A DNA stretch of 64,000 nucleotides, from positions 1 through 64,000 of the forward strand of contig CAWCEP010000012.1 in NCBI GenBank assembly GCA_963794615.1. Reading direction: 5' to 3'. The notes below the pieces were generated by a model. That model did no database searches and had not been told where the DNA came from. It worked only from the letters and a program-made list of their open reading frames with translations. The first letter of the stretch is position 1; each line of letters begins with the position of its first letter. This document shows positions 7,999 through 15,561 of this stretch, piece by piece. Position numbers and translations under genes: made by a program. The stretch comes from Chersky-840 sp963794615. GTDB taxonomy: Bacteria > Actinomycetota > Acidimicrobiia > Acidimicrobiales > UBA8190.

Positions 7999-8835
7999 TC
8001 AACGTGAGTTTGGCACTCGCCGGTACAGGGCTTGGCCGGCTCCTGAACTGACCAGCCGTCCGTGGGGGGTCCACAGCCGACCCGTCCAGCCGAACAACCC
8101 GTCGGCAGAGACGGGGGCCAACCCGTCCGTCAACAGCCAGGGCTCCTCCGACGCCGGGCGATGGAAGGCCACGTAGAGGTCGAGGCTCGGCGCGATGAAC
8201 CCATGGGGCTCCCGCCACGCATGACGTGCCGACGCGGCCGGCCAGCTCTGGACGTCGACGAGGATGACCGAGCGGCAGGCGTCCAACCACGGGTCGTCGA
8301 ACACCGCTGTCGGTCGGAACCGGCACCATGCTCTCCACTGCGGCGCCAGGGATTCGGACGGCGGCCAATCCGCCCGGAACGTCACCGGTCGCATATCGAA
8401 GTTGTTCCAGAACCTGAACGGCGCCTCACGATCGGGCGTCAGCTCTTCGATGGACGGCAGCTCGTCGGGCGGCGCCACCTCCGGTGGTTCGGTGTCGTCG
8501 TGCTCGAGGCCTTCTACCTCCCCTACCGACCACACCGTCGCCTCGAGGACCTGTCGCTCTCCCTGCGTGATCGTCACCCGTTGCGACCGGGCTGTTCGGG
8601 CCGACCGAAGCGGGCTGACCTGCACATCGATCGGCTCGAACGCGGCCACGTGCAGGTAGTGGCAAAAGAAGCTGGCCGGACGGCTGAACCCGCTCTCCTC
8701 CCCTGCCGCGCGGAGGGCGAAGGAGGCCACATACCCGCCCATGGGGCCCCAGATCTCCCAGTCCCGACTGAGGACCGCCCTGTAGCGCCCGTCGCCGAGG
8801 GCTTCCACCGCCGTATCTGCTGCCAAGTCGCCCAC
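7999..8835 (-). CDS. acyl-CoA thioesterase, double hot-dog (TesB-like)
   Basis: A 278-residue protein with two tandem hot-dog folds. The first (about residues 10-120) has DWEIWGPMGGYVASFALRAAG, where the G-P-x-GGYV turn and helix is characteristic of TesB-type thioesterases, followed by PASFFCHYLHVAAFEPIDVQVSPLRSARTARSQRVTITQG. The second (about 140-275) includes DACRSVILVDVQSWPAA and SLDLYVAFHRPA. Such enzymes hydrolyse acyl-CoA to free acid and CoA in the cytoplasm. It is a single gene; the substrate length is unknown. Confidence 0.85.
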   Translation of the reverse strand: MGDLAADTAVEALGDGRYRAVLSRDWEIWGPMGGYVASFALRAAGEESGFSRPASFFCHYLHVAAFEPIDVQVSPLRSARTARSQRVTITQGERQVLEATVWSVGEVEGLEHDDTEPPEVAPPDELPSIEELTPDREAPFRFWNNFDMRPVTFRADWPPSESLAPQWRAWCRFRPTAVFDDPWLDACRSVILVDVQSWPAASARHAWREPHGFIAPSLDLYVAFHRPASEEPWLLTDGLAPVSADGLFGWTGRLWTPHGRLVSSGAGQALYRRVPNSR

Positions 8836-8879
8836 CCGCGAAAGCTAACTGATGTGAGCCGCGGCTCGAACCCGTGGGG

Positions 8880-9892
8880 CTAGTGAGACCGATTGAGCCA
8901 AAGCGCGGAAGCGTCGGCGTCGATCGTCGCGCCGTTGGCCGTCTCGGTGGGCGCCGGTGGTGATCCCGGTTCAAGGCCATTGAGGTGCTCGACGGTGATG
9001 ATCTTCGTGGCTCGGATCGGGTGGGGATCGGGGTAGTCGACGACTCGAATGCGCCCGCTGGGGCGGTAGCGCCCACTGTTGATCACGTCGCGCGGGACAT
9101 AAGGGTCACTACCCATGCTGCGAAACAGTCGGGTGGTGGGCTCCCAGATCGTGACGCGCTCGTGCCATCGCAACAGGTCGAGCCGGCGCAGCAGGATCAT
9201 CAACGTGACGAGTGTGCCCGCAAGGACACCCGCAACCAGCGCACCCAGCACCGTCCCACCAGGCGGCACGGTGATCAGAGCCAGAAGGACGAGAAGCAAC
9301 AGCAACAAGCCACTCCACTCGATCGGCGACATCGATTGGCCCGATGCCGCCTCGATCAGAGCCCGGTATTCGCCCATCTGGACACCAAGTTGCATCAGTT
9401 CCTTGTAGACAACCTCCTCTTGACGGGTGGCGGGCTCGAGCGAGCACACCATGCTCGTCAGGTCGAGATAGGAACGCGAAGCCCCGTGGTAGTCGACAAG
9501 TCGGTAGTCGATCTGGTCCGTGAGATGGCGATCGATGAGGGTGCGGATTCCAGTTCGCTCCTGTTCTTCGAAGACCTGCACCATCTGGTGGATCGAGAAC
9601 ACAGACAGGCGTTGCCTTTGGCCACCAGTCCGTGGACAAGGGCCAGTCGCTCACGGGTCCGGACGATGGTGAAGGCCAAGAGGGCACCAAAGAGAAAAGC
9701 GGCCATGCTCGCCAACGCGATGTCCACCCGAATGTCACCTCTCCTCGAGCCGACGAGTACGGATGTCATCGCCACGATCGCGCCCGCCAATAACGCAGGC
9801 CAGATCACGATCTGTCCGTGGGCAAACGATGTCCACGTCGACCGGGGCTTCTGCATGTCGAGGTACCCTACTTGCGCTGACGAAATCGTCAC
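8880..9892 (-). pseudogene. membrane protein, DUF4239-like layout, frameshifted
   Basis: Two overlapping frames form one protein. The first (start 9892) encodes two membrane segments and RTRERLALVHGLVAKGNACL. The sequence then continues in another frame from about 9602 as FSIHQMVQVFEEQERTGIRTLIDRHLTDQ, a helical cytoplasmic stretch, two more membrane segments (WSGLLLLLLVLLALI; LGALVAGVLAGTLVTLMILL) and a polar tail. Two TMs, a helical middle and two TMs resembles bestrophin-like DUF4239 proteins, but the match is weak. The break sits at a TGTCTGTG tract; loss of two bases or gain of one would restore the frame. The second part could be translated alone from a GTG at 9602. Confidence 0.6.
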
Positions 9893-9999
9893 CAGCCGGG
9901 AATTTGTGTCATGCCGGTCGACTTACGATTCGAGGTTCGTCAACTCGCACCTCGACCTAGCAATGGATCTGGGGAGTTGGCGCATGAGCTCCGTTCGAC

Positions 10000-11556
10000 T
10001 CAGGTGACGGTCAACAGTGCCGCCGAGATCGACACCCCGGCGAGACTGGTCACCGCGATCACGCCGCTCCTGGCGCCGGCGGGCACGATGATCTTCACCT
10101 TGGTGGGTGCCGTTTTGATGATGCGGGCCGCAACCCCACCGACGGTCACGCCCGTGACCTCGGAAAGGTTCGCTCCCTCGACAGTGAGCTTCTTCCCCGG
10201 CGCCACCGAAGAGGGTTTGATGCCGGTCACCGCCGGCGTTTCCCCGCCGACGTGGAACCTGGGGTCCCCGGGGGGCAGTTCCAGCGTGGCGACGACGCTG
10301 CCCACCTCGCCGCCCACCTCCTTCAGGTTCTTGTAACAGGGCGGCACGAACTGCGATCCATGGCACTTGGCGAGAAAGGCGGGCGGTGGCGGTGATGCTT
10401 CCACCGGTTGGTAGCAGATGACCACGCCTTTCTTGCTGGGAAGGCCCTGGACGATGTCGGTGACCACCACCGTCTTGCCGGTCAAGCCCGCGTCGGTGAG
10501 CGTTGCCACCTGGGCGGCGTAATCGAAGTTCGGGCAGGACAAGACCTGGGTCGTCAGGGACACGGTGATGGTGGCCGACGTGGTCGAGAGCTTGGTGCCG
10601 GTCACGTCCACGGTCTGCTGGGGGGTGGTGACCGTCGCTGTGCAACCCGTCGTTCCCGGCGTGCACATCGTCGGTGTCAGGACCGTCTCCACTTCGACTC
10701 CACATGCGCTGACGGCCGCGGCGTTGGCGCCGTCACCGGAATACGACGCCTGCCAGTAGTAGGTGGCAGGGGTGGTCAGCGTGACCGGGCCTGAATTGGG
10801 CAGCGTCCCGGGCGTGATGATGGCTTCGGCAGGGCCGGCATTGACCGCCGTCGTGCATTCTGCGTCTGCGTACACGGTGTAGGTGACGGTGCCGGTGGCC
10901 GCGGATGCATTGGTCCCCGTGAGGACGGAGGAATCGTTGACAGGAGTGCCGGGAGGAGTCGAGATGGAGGTGCCGGACTGACCCCCGTCCGAAAGGGAGG
11001 TGGAGAGGCTGGTGACATTCTCATTCACCCACAGCCCGTAGATGTTCACGGCATCGCCGTTGGAGGTGACCTTCCACGTATGGGCACCCGGTCCCACCGA
11101 TGGATCGGACCACAGCGCGACGTCGCTTGCCGTCGTCTGATCGAATGCGCCCAGATGAGAGCTGAGCGTTACCGGTGCGCCACCGTCGAAGGAGACGGTA
11201 GCGTCGACATTGTTGAGAAAGCCGCCCGCCGGTATGCCGTAGGTGACCGATTCGCTGCTCCCGCTCGGCACGGTGAACGCATAGGTGAGGCTTCCTCCCG
11301 ATGCGGGCAGATAGATGTACTTGGCGCCACCTATGCCCGGACCACACGTCGCCGTGCCCACGGTCGAGAAGCCGGTGCTGAGGGTGCAGGTGCTTCCCAC
11401 CGCCACCGGGACGAAGGTGCCACCGATGCTCGCCGACGCCGGCGCGGCAATGATCAGCGACGCCAGCACGGCGGCGACCGTCATTGTCGCCAGAGGGATG
11501 GCCAGTAGGGATCGGCACGTGCGCGTGTTCCGCGTGCGCGTGTTCGACGGCTTCAT
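10000..11556 (-). CDS. secreted protein with IPT/TIG and Ig-like domains
   Basis: A 518-residue exported protein. It has a signal peptide (basic RTRNTRTCRS, then a long hydrophobic core ending APASAS at about residue 42). The mature chain is beta-rich and poor in charge. A lectin-like N-terminal part (about 45-190) precedes a bacterial Ig-like repeat (TGTVTYTVYADAECTT... and YYWQASYSGDGANAA, about 200-300). The end is an IPT/TIG domain with PAVTGIKPSSVAPGKKLTVEGANLSEVTGVTVGGVAARIIKTAPTKVKIIVPAGA (about 430-515). It is probably a cell-surface or adhesion protein. The ATG at 11556 is preferred over 11607 because the signal peptide begins there. Confidence 0.8.
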   Translation of the reverse strand: MKPSNTRTRNTRTCRSLLAIPLATMTVAAVLASLIIAAPASASIGGTFVPVAVGSTCTLSTGFSTVGTATCGPGIGGAKYIYLPASGGSLTYAFTVPSGSSESVTYGIPAGGFLNNVDATVSFDGGAPVTLSSHLGAFDQTTASDVALWSDPSVGPGAHTWKVTSNGDAVNIYGLWVNENVTSLSTSLSDGGQSGTSISTPPGTPVNDSSVLTGTNASAATGTVTYTVYADAECTTAVNAGPAEAIITPGTLPNSGPVTLTTPATYYWQASYSGDGANAAAVSACGVEVETVLTPTMCTPGTTGCTATVTTPQQTVDVTGTKLSTTSATITVSLTTQVLSCPNFDYAAQVATLTDAGLTGKTVVVTDIVQGLPSKKGVVICYQPVEASPPPPAFLAKCHGSQFVPPCYKNLKEVGGEVGSVVATLELPPGDPRFHVGGETPAVTGIKPSSVAPGKKLTVEGANLSEVTGVTVGGVAARIIKTAPTKVKIIVPAGARSGVIAVTSLAGVSISAALLTVT

Positions 11557-11955
11557 GGTCGCCCTCCAGTACCCCGCATGGAATGGAAGCACGGGAAGCC
11601 TAACCACGATGTGGCCGTCAGAGCCGAATCAACCCGAAGAGCCCGGGAAAATCAGTTCATCTCGGAATGCAGCGTCTGACCTGCCCGGCGGCGGACCCGG
11701 GAGAAACGGGGGCCGGGGGCCGGGCCAGTCTGGATGACTCCTGGTTCGGTGGGGGCTTTCGATGTCCTCCGATTATGAAGGTCCACCCTGGGTTGCTCTG
11801 CCAACTCTGGCCAGGTGACTCCCCCGGGGAGTAGGTGAATCCAGAAGACTGAGCTGCGCCTTTCCTAGTTGCCCGAAGACGCATCTTCTCCGTGTTGGTA
11901 CCAAGCGATCATCCGACCGCCCGATGAGCGTCTGAGCCCACACGGTATTCATGCC
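11557..11955. other. intergenic region, no recognised gene
   Basis: About 400 bases between two minus-strand genes. It should carry the promoter of the IPT/TIG gene. A short palindrome ACTCCCCCGGGGAGT at 11818-11832 is the only structure noticed. Confidence 0.4.
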
Positions 11956-12333
11956 TTACTCCGGCAGGTGGCAGACGGCCTCGACATTGTTGCCATCGGG
12001 ATCTCGCACAAAGGCACCGTAGTAGTTGCGGTGGTACTCAGGCCACAGGCGCGGCTCGTGTAGCACCTGCGTTCCCATCCGAGAGGCAGCATCGAAGAAC
12101 TGACGAACGGCTGAACGAGACGGCGCGACGAATGCAATATGGGACTCCCGAAATCCTTGTCCAGTCACGCATGGGCCAATCCAGAACTCCGGCTTGGCAC
12201 CGATGCCGAAACCGATGACCTGGTCGAAGTCCATGACGCGGCTTCCTCCGAGCGGTGTGAGAACTGCGTCGTAGAACGCAGCGCTCGCAGCCGTGTCCGC
12301 ACACTGAATCGAAAGATGATCGAGCACGGGCAC
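11956..12333 (-). CDS. VOC-family (glyoxalase/dioxygenase fold) protein
   Basis: A 125-residue single-chain VOC protein with the two beta-alpha-beta-beta-beta modules. LDHLSIQCADTAASAAFYDAVLTPLGG opens the first module. SHIAFVAPSRSAVRQFFDAASRMG and YHRNYYGAFVRDPDGNNVEAVCH form the second, ending in the conserved DPDGNNVE metal-site strand. His5, His in SHIAF and Glu near the C-terminus are the probable metal ligands. The specific reaction is not predictable. It is isolated from its neighbours, with long gaps on both sides. Confidence 0.85.
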   Translation of the reverse strand: MPVLDHLSIQCADTAASAAFYDAVLTPLGGSRVMDFDQVIGFGIGAKPEFWIGPCVTGQGFRESHIAFVAPSRSAVRQFFDAASRMGTQVLHEPRLWPEYHRNYYGAFVRDPDGNNVEAVCHLPE

Positions 12334-12523
12334 ATTGTCACCGACAGCACGAATGCCCAGTAGGGCCAGACGTCACAGATTCCCTGCGTGGGGGAATAAC
12401 GATGACGTACCGACAAGACGCAGGTTGGCCTGAAACGGCAATCCAGATCGTGATTTGCGAGTCGACATCTGAGTTGCGTCAACCCACCCCGGTTCTATCC
12501 AAGCTTTTGGCCTGGACGCATGT

Positions 12524-12548
12524 TGACCTGAACCCCAAAAAGTGGACC
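12524..12548. mobile_element. possible relic of an IS3-type terminal repeat
   Basis: TGACCTGAACCCC followed by AAAAAGTGGACC resembles the terminal inverted repeats of IS3-family elements (TGAxCTGxxCCCCAAAAAGTxGGACA type). No transposase gene or matching opposite end is seen nearby, so at most it is a solo relic. It lies in a weakly coding region between two minus-strand genes. Confidence 0.3.
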
Positions 12549-12615
12549 ACGTATAGGACAATCTGGCCCTGATACACAGGAGCCAGCACCCGGCAGTGTT
12601 GGTCCCTTCGATAAG

Positions 12616-13110
12616 TCAGGGGTTTAGCAACCGGTCCTTCTGGGCGTCGAACTCCTCTGAAGTCAAGACTCCCTGATCCCGGAGACGCGCCAGCTTTGCC
12701 AGTTCGTCGGCGACACCATTATCTGCATTCAGTGTGGAGGGATTTACTGGGATACCCACCTTCCTACACCACGGCGCAAGCCTGCTGAGTAGTTTTGCCT
12801 CGGAATAACCCTTGACTGTGAAGTAACCAGTTTCGCCGCCCTTCGTGTGAACAAAGAGAGTGCCCCTGTCTTCGGTCCCCCTTGCGCCAAGCCCCAGCAC
12901 TCCGAAGGCCACAACGAACTTGACCCTCGATTTGGCGGCCTGTTCGCTCATGATCTCGATCGACTCGATCGTCTTCACCGCGACCGAGACGATCGGCGGC
13001 TTCCCAAAGGGGCGCCCCAACTCGAAGGACTCCTCACAAACGTCGAGCATGCCCTTACCCGGTTGTGGTGCGAATGTTAGACCACCGTGGTACTCAGCAT
13101 TGATCTGCAT
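12616..13110 (-). CDS. SHOCT-domain protein
   Basis: A 164-residue protein. The N-terminal part (about 1-110) is beta-rich, with GGLTFAPQPGKGMLDVCEESFELG and FVVAFGVLGLGARGTEDRGTLFVHTKGGETGYFTVKG, possibly a PH-like fold. The C-terminus, ELAKLARLRDQGVLTSEEFDAQKDRLL, is a textbook SHOCT (short C-terminal) oligomerisation motif. Function is unknown; SHOCT proteins are often membrane- or stress-associated. The ATG at 13110 is chosen because the conserved part starts there; codons further upstream are not gene-like. Confidence 0.75.
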   Translation of the reverse strand: MQINAEYHGGLTFAPQPGKGMLDVCEESFELGRPFGKPPIVSVAVKTIESIEIMSEQAAKSRVKFVVAFGVLGLGARGTEDRGTLFVHTKGGETGYFTVKGYSEAKLLSRLAPWCRKVGIPVNPSTLNADNGVADELAKLARLRDQGVLTSEEFDAQKDRLLNP

Positions 13111-13269
13111 ACCTTCAAGATAGGACGCGTGGACGGTAAGCACACCAACACCTGACCGGGTAAGAGTTTCGGGTGGCCTGCCGGGTCCAGGGCGCCCGGA
13201 GATGGGCTCGGGGAGCGCACATCGCCCGCGCTCGGATGGCCTCCACGCCCGATCCGCTGTCACAGCGCC

Positions 13270-13290
13270 TGGTCTCCGGGTAGGAGACCA
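13270..13290. repeat. hairpin
   Basis: TGGTCTCC at 13270-13277 pairs with GGAGACCA at 13283-13290 around a five-base GGGTA loop. No T-run follows. It stands between the SHOCT gene and the small membrane gene in a poorly coding zone. Confidence 0.5.
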
Positions 13291-13355
13291 CGGGAGCGGC
13301 TAGGAAATGTTCAGCAGTGGTGATCTCGGACTGGTCACCCCATGGCGGGGCCCCT

Positions 13356-13376
13356 GAATCCGGTGCAACCTGTCGG
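13356..13376. repeat. 21-bp direct repeat, copy 1
   Basis: A 21-base sequence beginning GAATCCGGTGCAACC and ending TGTCGG is repeated without mismatch at 14546-14566, in the same orientation and 1,190 bases away. Flanking bases differ on both sides. Confidence 0.7.
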
Positions 13377-13418
13377 ACGCAGATGAGGACACGGGCCACG
13401 CATCTAGCCCGGATTACC

Positions 13419-13436
13419 GGGTGCCGTCAGGCACCC
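13419..13436. repeat. tight hairpin
   Basis: GGGTGCC, loop GTCA, GGCACCC: a seven-pair GC stem with a four-base loop. It shares its stem with the inverted repeat at 7368-7403. It could terminate or protect a transcript, but there is no T-run. Confidence 0.55.
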
Positions 13437-13540
13437 ATGGACTTGATCCGACCCGACACATTCAGGTCGGCCCAACAGGATGCAGAGGGAGGACGAAGGA
13501 CCCTGTTACTCAGGTCGCTTAAGCCCGTACGATAAGTGGT

Positions 13541-13822
13541 GTGGATAACGAGTCGGCACTGCGCAGCAGCAGATACTGGAAAATGTCCGTCTGGGGGTTC
13601 CGTACCGCATTGCTCGCCGCCGCCGTCGTGGCTGGCTCGCTCGTCTCGGTGCTCATAATCGATTCGGGGGCATGGGTTCTTGTCGGAGCGCTTTGCGCCA
13701 TCGTCGCCTCCGACATAGCGATCTTCAGTGGCTTCGCCCTGGTGAGGCGCAATCTCCCAGAGCCGCGGCCCTCCTTTAAGACGTTCAGGCAAACGCTCGG
13801 GCACGACGCTCTGCACGCCTGA
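13541..13822 (+). CDS. small two-TM membrane protein
   Basis: A 93-residue protein starting at GTG. A soluble N-terminus of about 17 residues precedes two membrane segments (about 20-41 and 44-65), followed by a basic tail VRRNLPEPRPSFKTFRQTLG. The layout is like the small DUF4229-type actinobacterial membrane proteins, but I do not claim that family. It is the only gene-like frame in this part of the weakly coding zone. Confidence 0.5.
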   Translation: MDNESALRSSRYWKMSVWGFRTALLAAAVVAGSLVSVLIIDSGAWVLVGALCAIVASDIAIFSGFALVRRNLPEPRPSFKTFRQTLGHDALHA

Positions 13823-14021
13823 GAGGACATCGTGTGCCCTCCTGCATTTGCTGATCGATCAGCCGCGAGTTACCGCTCGCAACTTCCTGGCACCGGTCGG
13901 CCCAAGGGTCGTTTACCGTCGGGCCGTGGGGAGCGCAGATCACCCGATCACAGGCGCTCTCGGGTCCGTGCATGTGGGCGAAAGGGCGGCTAGCCGCGCT
14001 AAGGGTCCGTGCGACGGCTGC

Positions 14022-14258
14022 TTAGCCGGGCGCTGACCCGTCGTCTACGTCGTAGGGCCCCAGGCGGCGGTGGCGACGCCAACGCCGGAAGCTGCGCAGG
14101 GGGTGCACCACGGCGCGGAAGAACGCGCTGTCGACGGGGCCGATGTTGCCACCGGGACCGCCGCCTGGCAGGGCAGTAGACCTCGGCCGACGACGGCTCG
14201 GGTCGGGTCCGACCGGGAAGCCGAGGACGTGGCGCTGCTCTTCAGGCTCATCGGGCAC
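14022..14258 (-). CDS. possible small basic protein
   Basis: A 78-residue frame from an ATG: an acidic start MPDEPEEQRHVLGFPVG, a Gly/Pro-rich middle, and a C-terminus FFRAVVHPLRSFRRWRRHRRLGPYDVDD that could be an amphipathic membrane-associated helix. There is no clear ribosome binding site and no family. It may simply be a chance open frame. Confidence 0.25.
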   Translation of the reverse strand: MPDEPEEQRHVLGFPVGPDPSRRRPRSTALPGGGPGGNIGPVDSAFFRAVVHPLRSFRRWRRHRRLGPYDVDDGSAPG

Positions 14259-14545
14259 CGGGACCCCCGGTGGACACAGGCGAGTGCACCTCGACCGACT
14301 TTACCTGCGGTGCGCAACTTGGTACGGCGAATGTATCCGGCGGCCTGGGCGAGATCGCCCAGCACGGGAAGCCGCGCCATACGGCGCCCACGTCCCGAGG
14401 GGCGCATCTAACCCGGACCCGGGTGGGCGACGCTCCGTCCATAAGAGCTGAGTCAGCCCGAAGATGACGGACTCGCCTCCGACCTGACCCATTCGCTATC
14501 GCGCAGCGCGAATACTGCGCGGGTCGCCAATCGGCCCGCTCACCA

Positions 14546-14566
14546 GAATCCGGTGCAACCTGTCGG
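14546..14566. repeat. 21-bp direct repeat, copy 2
   Basis: Identical to 13356-13376 over 21 bases. It lies about 800 bases from the 3' end of the tRNA-Val gene, in the same weakly coding zone. Confidence 0.7.
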
Positions 14567-14721
14567 GACAGGGGAAGATGCCGGGAGCGCAGCCCCGAGT
14601 ATCGGGCGCCCTACCCACCTGGTGGCTCTCACTCGAGCCGTCGGCGACAAGGTCCCAGGCCCGCAAGCCTCAGACCCTGTCTATCCGAATGGGCAGCATC
14701 GCCCGACGCCACCCGCCTAAC

Positions 14722-14997
14722 TCAAGCGAGTTGCTCCAAGATGTGCGGGACGGCGTCGTCAATCGTTACGACTGGCACGGTGTGGTACTCAATCCACTGG
14801 GTGTAGGGGAGAATGCTCTTGTAAGCCACACTCGCGTCATCGGTCTCGGAAATGACCACCCCATGGCTTCCGTCGGCGGCGACGTAATGAGCAATGGTGC
14901 CAGGGCCTGCACCGTTGGCGGCGAATACGCCCATCAGTTCCTTTGTCTCTTCCCGGGTGATGTAAGGCTTGACCTTGTACGTCGTCACGAAATGCAT
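14722..14997 (-). CDS. DUF3303-like small protein
   Basis: A 91-residue ferredoxin-like (dimeric alpha-beta barrel style) protein: MHFVTTYKVKPYITREETKELMGVFAANGAG, then HYVAADGSHGVVISETDDASVAYKSILPYTQWIEYHTVPVVTIDDAVPHI. The order of an initial strand, a helix, a G/A-D-G strand, a SETDD strand and a final Y/W region matches the DUF3303 family of unknown function. The ATG at 14997 is preferred since the fold begins there, although the frame extends to 15054. Confidence 0.7.
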   Translation of the reverse strand: MHFVTTYKVKPYITREETKELMGVFAANGAGPGTIAHYVAADGSHGVVISETDDASVAYKSILPYTQWIEYHTVPVVTIDDAVPHILEQLA

Positions 14998-15369
14998 CGG
15001 TGTCCTCCTAGTCATCGGACCGCCAATCGGACCGGTGTCGACTGTACGCCCCATGACAAGGGTCTCGCTCGTGGCCAGAATGTTCAGTCAGATACTGAGC
15101 GAGTTTGCCGGGATTTGGCGCCACGGCCAGATCGAACGCCACGCCTTGAGGAGCGCGTATCACCCGGTCCCGATCGCCCGATCCGCCGGCCGAAAGCGCC
15201 CGAGTATGCCGGCCATTGGTCGGCGCGTTGCTGGCAACAGCGGAAGCAAAGCGTCCGGTATCACGCCACCTTGGCCAAAAGGGGTCAACTTTGCGCGGCC
15301 CACGAGATCACAATCCTGAACAGTCCGAACGTTGCGTTTTGGAACAGCGGCCGCGGAGTCTCGGCGGAG
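14998..15369. other. intergenic region next to tRNA-Val
   Basis: About 370 bases with no supported gene. The stretch near 15275-15300 (GGCCAAAAGGGGTCAACTTT) resembles sequence often seen at IS21-type element ends, but this is a weak impression. No duplicate of the tRNA 3' end is visible. Confidence 0.3.
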
Positions 15370-15443
15370 TGGGCGCAGGGGGACTCGAACCCTCGACCTC
15401 AGCCGTGTGAAGGCTGCGCTCTAACCAACTGAGCTATGCGCCC
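15370..15443 (-). tRNA. tRNA-Val (anticodon CAC)
   Basis: A 74-base cloverleaf on the minus strand. The acceptor stem GGGCGCA pairs with TGCGCCC, discriminator A. The D-arm is AGCTCAGTTGGTTAGAGC. The anticodon stem CAGCC/GGCTG encloses the loop TTCACAC, giving anticodon CAC, which reads GTG valine codons. The T-arm contains GGTTCGAGTCC. CCA is not encoded. The tRNA lies between the end of the cobalamin operon and the weakly coding zone, with its 3' end toward that zone. Confidence 0.96.
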
Positions 15444-15561
15444 GGAACCCGAGATGCTACCCCGTCACGACTCGTCAGGATCGACGTGGAAGACGGGATC
15501 CGGAGGAATGCCCCGGGGCCCCGGACGACGCATGGAATGGCGAGCGCCGCTCGTGCCCCCC

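Larger units (their letters stand above)
13823..14721. other. weakly coding region with repeats
   Basis: About 900 bases in which no frame is convincing. One minus-strand frame at 14022-14258 is annotated separately at low confidence. The second copy of the 21-bp repeat is at 14546. Base composition drifts and overlapping open frames occur on both strands, as expected for decayed or non-coding GC-rich DNA. Confidence 0.4.

Noticed and set aside
8840..8885. GGCTCGAACCC near 8865 resembles a tRNA T-arm
   Set aside because: No acceptor stem, anticodon arm or D-arm can be formed around it.
11818..11832. ACTCCCCCGGGGAGT palindrome as a regulator site
   Set aside because: It is short and GC-only in the core, expected by chance in this composition, and is not placed next to a start codon.
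14578..15432. Plus-strand frame of 284 codons running into the tRNA gene
   Set aside because: It is antisense to the DUF3303-like gene and ends within the antisense of the tRNA; the translated end is the familiar shadow of a tRNA.
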